A DNA stretch of 64,000 nt from Phaseolus vulgaris (Eukaryota > Streptophyta > Magnoliopsida > Fabales > Fabaceae): the NCBI RefSeq assembly GCF_000499845.2, contig NC_023749.2:21928273-21992272 (forward strand), read 5' to 3'. The notes below the pieces were generated by a model. That model saw nothing but the letters and a program-made list of their open reading frames with translations, searched no databases and was not told the DNA's origin. Position 1 is the first letter of the stretch. Each line of letters begins with the position of its first letter. The translations under genes and the position numbers were made by a program. Below, in pieces: positions 1 to 8,261 of the stretch.

Positions 1-79
1 GTGTCAGAGACGCCATGAGGCAAGACATGCACGTACAGAGAACAACAAGGGCTGGAGTTTCTAGGGCGGCGACTCTTAC

Positions 80-845
80 CTATGTACTTTTCGAGAGTCC
101 CAGCGTTGGACTCCAGGCTGATCAAAGTGGCAGAGTCAAAACCTCCCGCCTCAGCAAGAATCTGGCAAGCTATTTGACCACTTGGAGCCAGCTTCTTGAA
201 GGGCTTGGTTTTGAGGGCCCTCGTCTCTCTCACCCAGTACAGCGGAAACCCATCCAGAGCGTCGGGAACCAGGTCAGTACGGCAGATCTTGAAGAACCGG
301 CCTTTCCACCCGGAGAACGAGCTTTGGAAGGGTGTAAAGAGAACTCTCCCGGGAACATTACTGAGAGTTACCCAGAGGTTGTGTCTCTGCCTCTTCACCT
401 CGAAGAAGTGAAGAAAGAGGTCAACCGAGGGTGCACAACCCAGAAACCCGAAGAGAATGTCGAAGGCTTTGATAAAGGCCCAGCTGTTGGGGTATAACTG
501 GGCCGGGGCAACGTTGATCTCAGACAGCAGTTCCTTCTCGAACCAGGAGAAGGGTAGGCGCACTCCGATGGTCTTGAACACCACCTGGTAAAAGTAAAAG
601 AAAGGGACCCCGTCGTTGGCCCGTTCGTCTCCACATACTGGCTCCCCTAGAGTGCAAGGGAGCACAGCGATATCGTCATCGTGCCTCCTTGCGAAGGCCC
701 GGTGGTCATAAGAACACGACTCCCCTTTGTGCTCCCGTATGGCCCTGGTAGAGAGTAAGCATGAACACTCATCAAGAAGTTCACTCGAAGCCCAAGGGTA
801 CAAATCCTTGGGACTGACCCTGGACGAAGCAGCATGAGAAGACAT
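80..845 (-). CDS. Antisense extra ORF, type C, first coding exon (PF04195-like)
   Basis: Read on the minus strand from an ATG at 845, this frame is open without a stop to the window edge, so no ORF finder that needs a stop would list it. The first 255 codons resemble the plant 'putative gypsy type transposon' domain (Pfam PF04195 type, from memory). Marks are YPW near the start, PNSWAF, SVDLFLHFFEVK, WKGRFFKIC and LDGFPLYW. At 80/79 the sequence reads AAGTACATAG then GTAAGAG, a good splice donor after the first base of a codon, as in three other copies here. The second exon would lie outside the window. The function of these proteins is unknown. It could be intact. Confidence 0.7.
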
Positions 846-1329
846 TCTTTAACAAGATCAGGGGTTTCAAGGGTGTGGGGACTGCCGGAAATGCAAGAGT
901 CGAGCGAGGGGAGCGATTGCTGGAACAACCCTTCGTGAGAAAGAAAGGGTGCAAGAAGAGAGAACGTAAGTAGGTTATGAAGAGTGGGATAATGATGAGG
1001 ATAGTTTCAGAGTTTGAAGAGTTAAATAAAGCGGTTAGAGTGCCAAACGACGCGAATGGGTGCACCGCACGATTGATCCACGTGGCACAAGATGAAAAGA
1101 TGACCCTGGCACCACTGGTGAAGATCTGAGCGCGTCGTATCAATAGAGTATCCAGGGGTACGATGCGCCGTCGAAAGTGGGTCAGGGGCACAGCAGGAGT
1201 CAGAACTCAGTGAAATGACTGAATGTCCCATCAGCCATACAGAAAGCGCCACGTGGATCAAGTTGAATGACTGAACGTCTCATCAGCTATACAGGGAGCG
1301 CCTCGTGGAAGATACGGGAAGGGCCTTGA
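846..1329. other. Region upstream of antisense ORF C, no gene seen
   Basis: This stretch lies between the ATG of the antisense ORF and LTR-C. It would hold the antisense promoter and leader. Short ORFs here have no family resemblance. The sequence from about 1190 to 1290 contains a repeated phrase ending in the six bases CACGTG or CTCGTG, similar to sequence just before the polypurine tract of the other Tat copies. I see no clear TATA box. Confidence 0.4.
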
Positions 1330-1900
1330 GCTCTTCGCCGCCCCCAGACATCGACCAAGCCCCAGGTCAAAGTTAATGTCAAGTTAGGGACGACGCCCGA
1401 GGCGACACTAGCGTGAGACGCCCGAGGCGTCGCTTGGAATGACGTAAAGGACGACGCCGGCATGAGACGTCGCGGGCGTCGCCAACCCAAATATCAGCAG
1501 GGTTGCCTCCCCGAAACCCACAGGTAGGAGAGACTGTGGAGGGAGACGAAAGTGAAGGAGGCAGAGTTAGTTGCTGGCGTTATCTCCCCGATACCCACGG
1601 GTAGGAAAGACTGTGGAGGGAGATAAGATCGCCAAACGCCAGCGAATTGCTGGCAGGGTGTTCCCCGATACCTATGGGAAGGAAAGACCATAGAGGGAAC
1701 GACCCCCCCCCCCAAAGCACTCGACGTTTTAGACACCCGGGGACGATACGACACTACTGTAGCAGGCCTCTCCTTAGGCGTGGGCGCCGGAGGCTAAGAA
1801 TCAGGGAGAGAACCGTTTCGGTGTTAGAGACACCCCGTGGACGATACGGCGTCACTAGGTGAGCCTCTCCATGGGCGTGAGGGTTGGCACGCGATCTTTC
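1330..1900 (+). repeat. LTR-C, copy 1 (truncated at both ends)
   Basis: It aligns by eye with 21003-21660. It is rich in GGCGTCGCC-like words at 1376-1485 and carries three spaced copies of a 40-bp hairpin motif (1507-1700) that is also present once in LTR-A. The usual TGTACC start is absent. The second part (about 1740-1880) has two related phrases containing ACGATACG and CTCTCC(T/A)(T/G). Boundaries are approximate. Confidence 0.55.
1507..1700. other. Three U3 hairpins in LTR-C copy 1
   Basis: Three copies of a two-stem structure. Copy one has outer arms CTCCC (1507-1511) and GGGAG (1541-1545) and inner arms CCACAG (1518-1523) and CTGTGG (1534-1539). Copy two has outer arms at 1584-1588 and 1618-1622 and inner arms CCACGG/CTGTGG, which includes one G-T wobble. 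Copy three has GTTCCC (1660-1665) with GGGAAC (1695-1700) and CTATGG with CCATAG. The 10-base loop is GTAGGAAAGA or a one-base variant. The arms change together while the loop stays. Confidence 0.75.
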
Positions 1901-2185
1901 TCGGTCACACAAGGCCGCCCGACGAAGCAAAGAAGCGAATATGATACAAACAGAACAACCGAAGCATAAGAAGGCAAAAGATGAGAATAAGATCGCACAA
2001 GCAGAATCGTATATGGCAAAGGCACAAAAGCAATCATACGAACACCCAAATTTGTAGCAAGAGTATGGATAGTTCAAAGAATTACAAGTTTGAACAGAGA
2101 AAGTCAAAAGCAAGCGTAAAGAATAAAGGAATTAAGCTTGAAAGTGAAGGTGGCGGTTGAGAGGCAGCGGTTGAGAGGCAGCGGT

Positions 2186-4470
2186 TTAGTCATCCACGTC
2201 CATGGGCACGACGTTCCCATCGACGACATGGTGCATGGGGTCGCAGTTCGAAATATTGATGCCAGGGTTCTCACAGGACGCCTGGGTCAGAGCCTCCTGG
2301 AACCCCTCCTCGAAAGTACCTGCCATCTCCTGGATAAGGGACTTTTTCTCCTTCTCCAGCTCCTCAACGGCGGCATCCCCAGAGGTCACCTGCTTCTCCA
2401 GAGCCTCTTTCTCAACGCGAAGTCGACTGACCTCGACCTGTAGTTTGTCGTAGTCAGCCCGGAGAAGGTCCATAGCTTTGGCCTGGGTGGCCATTTCCCC
2501 CTCCATCCGCTCCGTCTTGTCAGCCTGCTCACGGCAACGGTCCTTCAGGTCCTTTTGAATTTCTGCATCAGCTTTGAGCAATTCCTGAAGGCCCGTTACC
2601 TGGACTTGGAGGGCGACTTCACGAGTAAAAAAGCCAGCCTGGAGTTCCAATGCCTCTGCCAGTTGCCTCTCAGTTTCTGCTTTGGACTCTTGCGCTTGCT
2701 TCAGAGAGGTTTGGTAAGTTTCGTTCTGGCGCCCCAGGGTCCTCATTTCCTCCTCCAGAGTAGTCGCCTTTGTTTCCAAGGCTTGGAGAGTTTGAGCTTG
2801 CATAACCGCGTTTCTGGCCTGGGCGCGCCATTCAAGGGCCACCGCCAAGAAGGCCCCCAAGTAGAAGGGCATGCCTTCCTTCCTGTCGGTGCCCTCTGGC
2901 AAAGTCCCGCCGCTGAAGCCCCTCATTAGATGCATAATCGGAGGAGGGATGGCGATGAAGTCAGGGGCGACAGCGACGGAAGCAGGGGAAGCAATGGTTT
3001 CTGCCGGCGGCGGAGGCGGGGCAGATTCGGCGCCTTCGCCCCTTTCCTCTTGGAATGTCATGGGAGGGAGTGAGGTCGCGCTCGGGGGGTTATCCATGAA
3101 GGGGTTCCCTCCCTGGGGCGACGCCTCTACCGAAAGAGGAACCCGCGCAGATTTTCTTCTTCTGAAGGGAGCCACGCCTTCTGAGTCCTCATCATCTGAT
3201 AGAATCTCCAAAACCCGTTTCCCTTTGTCAAGGGGGTTGGAGCCGGTGACGAGGCCGTGGCTAGGGGAACAGCGGCGATGGGTAGAGGAGAGCGAGGGGT
3301 CTGAAGTGCTGCAAGGCTGTGAGGAGACGACGGAGGTGAACTCAAGGTAGCCTCGGCAGTGATCGGAGGAGGCGACGACAGAGTCAGTGGGGGAACCGGA
3401 TCAGCAGCAAGGGTGGAGGAGGCGCCCGCCTTGGCGGCACGTGCCTCCTTCATTGCCTTTGCCAGCATCATTCTCTTGGAAGCGCCCATCACCGATTCTA
3501 CATCAAGACAGACCAAACAGCAAGAACTAAGACCAAAGCAGCTATGCAAAATTACAACACACATGGAGGCGTGAAATGCAAGTAACATAGCACAATATAA
3601 AATGAGTATAAGAGTCCGGGGAAACAAACGTTCGATAGCAGGCTGTTCACAACAAAAAAGATGAGGGGAGAGCCCCTTACCAAAGTAGGTGGTCAGGGCG
3701 TGAGCATTGTACTCGCTAGCGACCAGCTTCAAGGTATCAAAAACGATCCCCAACCCGGCCAAGGCTTTGCTTACCTCCCTATCGGCGGGAGATAGCTCTT
3801 CCAGGGTTTTGGCCCTGAGCAATTTAGGGCGCTCCGTCCAGTAAAGGGGGAAGCCATCCAAAGCTGTGGGATCGTGCTTGGCGCTGCACACCCTGAAGAA
3901 CTTCCCTTTCCAGTTCTTATAAGAATTCTGGAAGAGGGAGAGGAGGATCCTGCCTGCGATCCTGGAAAAGCTTACCCAGAAGCTCTTCCCCTGCATCTTC
4001 ACCTCAAAGAAATGCAGGAAGACATCTACAGAAAGGGGGATGCCCAGGTGTCCACAAAGAATTTGAAAGCCCCTCACGAATGCCCAGCTGTTGGGATGAA
4101 GCTGGGCGGGGGCAGTGTTGATTTCAGTGAGATGCTCCCGTTCGAAGGGAGTGAACGGGAGACGCACTCCTACGCGCTTGAACACGGTCTGGTACATGAA
4201 GAAGAAGGGTTTCCCCTTTCTAGGTCTGTCGTCCAAACAAACAGGTTCCCCAGGCCTGCCGGGACGGACGGATATGTGGGCGTCGTGTGTGCGGAAGAAG
4301 GCGTTAAAGTTGTACAAATGGGGATCCCCCCGGTGAGCTTCCAGGTCCTGGAAGGAAGTCAGGCTGGTGCATTCACTCAGGAGCTCGTCGGGGGCCCAGG
4401 GGTAGAAGGCTTTGTAGTTGGACTTGGGGGTCGTGGGGGAAGAATCAGGCTTCGCGTTCGCGCGCGTCAT
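2186..4470 (-). pseudogene. Antisense extra ORF, type A, copy 1 (two coding exons, one frameshift)
   Basis: Exon one runs 4470-3681 (263 codons plus one base) and has the PF04195-like domain with HPNSWAF, SVDVFLHFFEVK, SFWVSF, WKGKFFRVC and LDGFPLYW. The donor is G|GTAAGG at 3681/3680 and the acceptor GATGTAG ends at 3498, giving a 183-bp intron. Exon two (3497-2186) begins with a basic/Ala stretch, then a Pro/Ser/Thr-rich part, an acidic patch DDEDSEG followed by RRRK (a possible nuclear signal), and a long coiled coil. It ends in the tail VVDGNVVP. A run of five G at about 3229, against six in the copy at 39 kb, puts the two halves of exon two in different frames. The function is unknown. 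This intron contains no in-frame stop. Confidence 0.7.
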
Positions 4471-4485
4471 GGTGAAAATAGATAG

Positions 4486-4696
4486 CTGGAGAAAGAAGAG
4501 AGGAAAAAGGGTTTAGCAAGTGTAGCCACGGCAAGAAGGGGAAAGAGCCCCAGGAAGCGTCACCCACGCGAGAAAAATCAGAGGAGGAAGAAGAAGTGGA
4601 GAGATGCAGTAATACGTGAATAACAACAGTCCCAGGCAGTTCAATAAATCCTATAATGCGACGAAAGGGAAGAGTCGTGAGTACTTGAAATCGTAC
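4486..4696 (-). other. Candidate 5'UTR intron of antisense ORF A, copy 1
   Basis: On the minus strand AAAG|GTACGA at 4697/4696 looks like a donor. A pyrimidine-rich run ending in TTTCTCCAG at 4486 looks like an acceptor, 15 bases before the ATG at 4470. Element B has the same arrangement (34283-34052), and the donor is also present at 41571/41570. The agreement between diverged copies is the support; no transcript evidence is available. Confidence 0.5.
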
Positions 4697-5180
4697 CTTT
4701 GTTATTGGAATGGAGGCAGTAGAAGAGCGCAGGAAGGAGAGAATCGCGATTGCAGAGAAAAAGGGTTTTGAAGGCGATGAACAGTGCGGAGTTGCAGAGC
4801 GAATGAATGTAACAGTAGGGTGAGCGCGGGGTTTGGAGTAACTTAAACGTTACATCTCGCAACTCAAAAGGCGCTAACTGAGGGCCCTGGGATCGTGCCA
4901 CGCGTCAGAGGATCAATTGCCCAAGGGAAACGCAAAGGTCTTTGGAGGATGGCCGCGCGATGGGCCACGTGGCGCGCGATCAAGGGTAGCCCAAAAGGTG
5001 TTATCATCCTAGTTTCAGAGGAGGTCAAATCAATCAGTAAGAGCGCTCCTAGGGTACAGAGAGCGTCACGTCAACAATTCGAGAATTGTTGAGTCAGCAG
5101 GGAATGACACGTCATCAGGATGGCACGTGGACGGCGTGGGCGAGGCTTTAGTCTTTACGCTGAAGACAAGTCTTCAGCTT
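4697..5180. other. Antisense leader and promoter region, type A copy 1
   Basis: About 480 bp between the candidate leader exon and the polypurine tract. It matches 41572-42035 by eye, including the phrases GGGCCCTG and ACGTGGACGGCGTGGGCGAG close to the LTR. No ORF of interest. The antisense promoter should be here or inside the LTR. Confidence 0.4.
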
Positions 5181-5196
5181 AAGACTGGGGGGCTTG
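5181..5196 (+). other. Polypurine tract before LTR-A1
   Basis: AAGACTGGGGGGCTTG lies directly before the LTR start TGTACC. The same short G-run and GGCTTG are found before the LTRs at 34632 and 42052, so this is the plus-strand priming site of the type A element. Confidence 0.7.
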
Positions 5197-5418
5197 TGTA
5201 CCGTCCCGTATCCGGGGCGTTGACTAAGTCAAAGTCAAAGTCAACGGCTGGAGAGTCAAAGTCAACGCAAGGCGTCGCCTAGGTAGAGAGACGCCAAGAG
5301 GAAGCGTCGCCAAGGCAAGGCGTCGCGCCGCCAAGGCAAGGCGTTGCCTAGGCAAAGGCATCGCCCAATCAGGGCGTCACCAGATCAAACAGTGCTAAAG
5401 CAAGGCAATCACGGTGTG

Positions 5419-5459
5419 GTTCCCCGATACCCATGGGTAGGAAAGACCATGGAGGGAGC
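5419..5459. other. U3 hairpin in LTR-A1
   Basis: Outer arms GTTCCC (5419-5424) and GGGAGC (5454-5459, one wobble), bulge CGATAC, inner arms CCATGG (5431-5436) and CCATGG (5447-5452), loop GTAGGAAAGA. Confidence 0.75.
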
Positions 5460-5668
5460 GACGCCGTGGGAAGGCCTCAGGTCCCAATAGCACGGGGCAG
5501 CGATAAAGAGAAGGAAAAGGTGGCTTCAAGGCCATAGTAATAGTACCAGTGTAGGGCAGCCTGACTCGTGAAGTGCTCCTCCCGCCCCAGAGACGCCTGT
5601 GGGGCAGATACGACTCAAGAGGAAAGTCACGCCCAGGGCAACCGGGTGCAGAGTACAAAAGGAAGGCA

Positions 5669-5673
5669 GATAC
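5669..5673. repeat. Target-site duplication of N1, left copy
   Basis: GATAC, repeated at 10930-10934. The uninterrupted site in LTR-A2 reads GGCAGATACGCTCTC (near 42533), which confirms the insertion point. Confidence 0.95.
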
Positions 5674-6384
5674 TGATGGCATTTTCATGTGTTCTTCTTG
5701 AATCAAAGTAGAAAATAAGGTGCGGAAGCAATGGGTGAGATGATCAAGACCCTCCTAGGAGTTGTGTTGGCCTTGTAGGTGCATGATGAGTATGGTGTTT
5801 GAGTGGTTCGGCCAGCTCAAGGGAGAAGGTGAAAGGATTGAAGTTTAGAGCCTAGATTTCTAGGAGAAGTAAAGCTTGTGCACAAAAATGGCAGCATAAC
5901 CTTACTCAATTAAACTTGAAAATACAAGGTGTAGGCTCCTCCTTTTATAGGCTAAGGAGGACCATAATGCAACCCTAATGCTAGCCAAATGAAATGTAAA
6001 TGTGAAGCACATGGGTGCACATGGCACATGGGTGCACAAATGAGCACATGGGGAGGGGTGTGTCTAGTTTTTATGCTCACCCCCCCCTCCATGGTCTTTC
6101 TAGAATGTTCACAAATATGCTTTCTACACTACTCTAATTACTAAGCACCCCTAATGGGCCTTTATGTAACAATTACAAAGGTCTTCTCTTCCCAAAACCG
6201 TAGCTTTGACCCATGTGTATGTGAAGCTAGACGGTCTAGAAGGAATCCTCATCATGGCCTAGACGCTCCTCTTCATGGGCTAGACGCTCCTTTTTGAGTC
6301 TAGACGCTCCTCATCATAGGCTAGACCGTCTAGTCTTGGAGGCTTGGCTTTCATCGTGTGGTGAGCTTGGGCCCTCCTCCATCA
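5674..6384 (-). repeat. N1 3' LTR
   Basis: 711 bp, TG...CA. The minus-strand promoter has CCTATAAAAGG (TATA) near 5941-5951. U3 holds a minisatellite of CTAGACGCTCC units (6226-6333) bounded by CTAGACGGTCTAG and its inverse. This U3 differs from that of N2 and N3, while the part from the TATA box through U5 is shared. Confidence 0.9.
6226..6333. repeat. Minisatellite in N1 LTR
   Basis: Repeats of CTAGACGCTCC with spacers such as TCATCATGGC, between the inverted words CTAGACGGTCTAG and CTAGACCGTCTAG. The other LTR (around 10740-10880) has an extra 36-bp unit. Confidence 0.8.
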
Positions 6385-8261
6385 TCCCCTCCCTCTTGAA
6401 AAGGATTTGTCCTCAAATCCAAAGCTTTTTCTTCAACTAGGGGGATGGTTGTGGCTGGATGGTGTCCATCATCTCCTCCTTCGGGAAAAGATCTATCCTC
6501 AGATCTACAGACTTGATCTCGGATAGCAACCTTTTGCTTCACCAAAGCTTGTCCTCCTGGATCAAACGTCCACCTATAGAAATAATCAAATAAGGCATAG
6601 GTGTTAGTTTGCAAATTAATTTTACTAGGTTGCCATTTTTGCTTTTCTTTTGGTTTTGGCAACCTTGGACAAAGTTTCTCTTTTAATGGTTGTGTGTGGT
6701 CTCTAATCATCTTATGTATTTTAAAAGGTTCATTTGTGGTTACTTTCTCTTTAGGCATAAATCCTATAGAAGATGGTAACAACTTAAAAGGAGAAAGATG
6801 ATTGAACCCACACATAACTTTAAAAGTAGAAATATAAGTAGTTTTGTGAACTACTTTATGGTATGTTTGCTCACCTCTAGAGTTGTGTGTGCACTTCATG
6901 ATTATTCTAGGCATAGTAGAAAGAGCTAGATTTTCAAATATATTTTGACCATGCGTTTGAGGATGATAAGAATTTAAAGTGTGCAATTTAGTTGCAAGTT
7001 TTCCAAAGGAAATCCTCAAATCATGGTTTGCGAAATTTGGAACTCTATTCAACACTATGCTTGAAGATAAACCATGAAGATGTATCACTTCTCTAGAGAA
7101 GAGTTTATCCATAACCATGAAGATTGAATCACAACCTTTTGTTGTCCTAGGGAGTTTTAATAGGAAATTTATATCTTCCCAAGGATCATTTGCAAAAGGT
7201 GAAGGAGTATAGAGTTTATGAGACATTGCCTTGGGCGTATTTTGAAAACAAGAATTGTACCTAAGGTAATGTCTTTGAACTTCTTTTCTCATGGGGGACA
7301 AAAGTTTTCCTTTTAAAAGCTCTAGAGTTTTATCAACTCTAATTTGTCCCATGAGTTCTCCTTCATGAAGACTTTTTCTCTTATGTGTAAGGATAGTCTC
7401 GTTGTGACAACCATTGTTTATAAGGATTTGTACACTTTGCAATGGTTGTCTCAATAAGACATGACAAGTTTCTTTAGGCACTACTTCACATAAAAAATTG
7501 TTTTTGTAGATGCTTATAAAAAACTTGACATTCACTTGGTGATATCCTAGCACATATGAGAAATAATCTATTTCATTTTTATCTATGCAAGCTTCTTTTA
7601 AAGACTCTTCTTTTTCACTTAGGCTTGCAAGTGTTCCTTTACAAAAGGTAAGGCTTTGAGGTTGTTCAACAAGACACATATTTTCAAAGGTATTTTTAAA
7701 TCTTTGGTCTTGTTGAATGACCTTGTGGGAAGGAACACTCTTCTCCCACGCCTTTTGTTCTTCAAGGGTCTTCTCATGCTTTTCTTTTTCTTCTTTTTCT
7801 TTAGCTTCCCTTTCGACTTCCCCTCTCTTCTTTTGTATTTTTCTTTCCTTTCTTTCTTTATGGGAAGCAAACAATTTTTCTACCCTCATTTCCCAATCTA
7901 GGCAAGCTTCTATATTTTCTTTTCCATGGAAATGGGGTTGGTCTACCCTAACCTCTCTTGGGTTTTCTTGTTCTTTTCTATCTCCTCTATGTCTTCTAGG
8001 GGGTGCTTGATAATAATCATTTACTCTAATGCTTCCCTCCCCAAAAGAATCATGATCTTTAGAGATATATGCATGAGAAGGTAATTTTTTTAGAATGTGA
8101 GACTTCTCATCCTTTGCTTTAGTCAAAACATTAAGTTTAGTCTCACTCTCCAATTGTCTATATGCAATTGATTGCACAGTTTGTGAAACTTCTTTCAAAA
8201 GAGTTTTTAAAGATTTTAATTCACTTCCAATAGACTTTGTAGAATGAGAAGAAGAAGACAT
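6351..8261 (-). CDS. N1 gag-integrase fusion protein, 636 aa
   Basis: A single uninterrupted ORF. Residues about 1-130 hold a gag-like N terminus (FHGKENIEACLDWEMRVEKLF is the typical gag start, here at about 105-125), followed by a strongly charged Lys/Glu stretch to about 175. From about residue 330 the protein resembles a Ty3/gypsy integrase core: PWED, LPRTTKG, DSIFMVMDKLF, HGLSSSIV and SYHPQTHGQN. The catalytic acidic residues are gone: the first Asp region reads INFLL, the second reads LNR and the Glu position is changed. Protease, RT and RNase H have been deleted. The last residues read through the polypurine tract and stop inside the LTR. The frame stays open in a copy with near-identical LTRs, which suggests use rather than drift. 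The start ATG matches N2 and N3. Confidence 0.75.
   Translation of the reverse strand: MSSSSHSTKSIGSELKSLKTLLKEVSQTVQSIAYRQLESETKLNVLTKAKDEKSHILKKLPSHAYISKDHDSFGEGSIRVNDYYQAPPRRHRGDRKEQENPREVRVDQPHFHGKENIEACLDWEMRVEKLFASHKERKERKIQKKRGEVEREAKEKEEKEKHEKTLEEQKAWEKSVPSHKVIQQDQRFKNTFENMCLVEQPQSLTFCKGTLASLSEKEESLKEACIDKNEIDYFSYVLGYHQVNVKFFISIYKNNFLCEVVPKETCHVLLRQPLQSVQILINNGCHNETILTHKRKSLHEGELMGQIRVDKTLELLKGKLLSPMRKEVQRHYLRYNSCFQNTPKAMSHKLYTPSPFANDPWEDINFLLKLPRTTKGCDSIFMVMDKLFSREVIHLHGLSSSIVLNRVPNFANHDLRISFGKLATKLHTLNSYHPQTHGQNIFENLALSTMPRIIMKCTHNSRGEQTYHKVVHKTTYISTFKVMCGFNHLSPFKLLPSSIGFMPKEKVTTNEPFKIHKMIRDHTQPLKEKLCPRLPKPKEKQKWQPSKINLQTNTYALFDYFYRWTFDPGGQALVKQKVAIRDQVCRSEDRSFPEGGDDGHHPATTIPLVEEKALDLRTNPFQEGGDDGGGPKLTTR

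Larger units (their letters stand above)
1..2110 (+). mobile_element. Tail of Tat-type retrotransposon, type C (truncated at window edge)
   Basis: This is the 3' part of a Tat-lineage Ty3/gypsy element whose body lies left of the window. It holds an antisense ORF exon (80-845), about 480 bp without a recognisable gene (846-1330), and an LTR-like block (about 1330-1900). 1901-2110 is A-rich DNA that resembles 21661-21949. The same order (antisense ORF C, LTR-C, then antisense ORF A) recurs at 20437-21949 plus 39057 onward, so the unit is a repeated composite. The LTR-C start and its polypurine tract are missing in both copies. Confidence 0.6.

Noticed and set aside
15..497. Plus-strand ORF of 160 codons at the left edge
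   Set aside because: It is the opposite strand of the antisense exon at 80-845, whose minus frame has clear domain resemblance.
2555..3350. Plus-strand ORFs opposite the antisense genes (also 3874-4485, 31534-31815, 39339-39794, 61802-62671)
   Set aside because: Shadows of Pro-rich and coiled-coil coding sequence; no family resemblance.
7619..7870. Lys-rich minus ORF of 83 codons (and its plus-strand Phe-rich mirror)
   Set aside because: Out-of-frame reading of the charged part of the N1 ORF.
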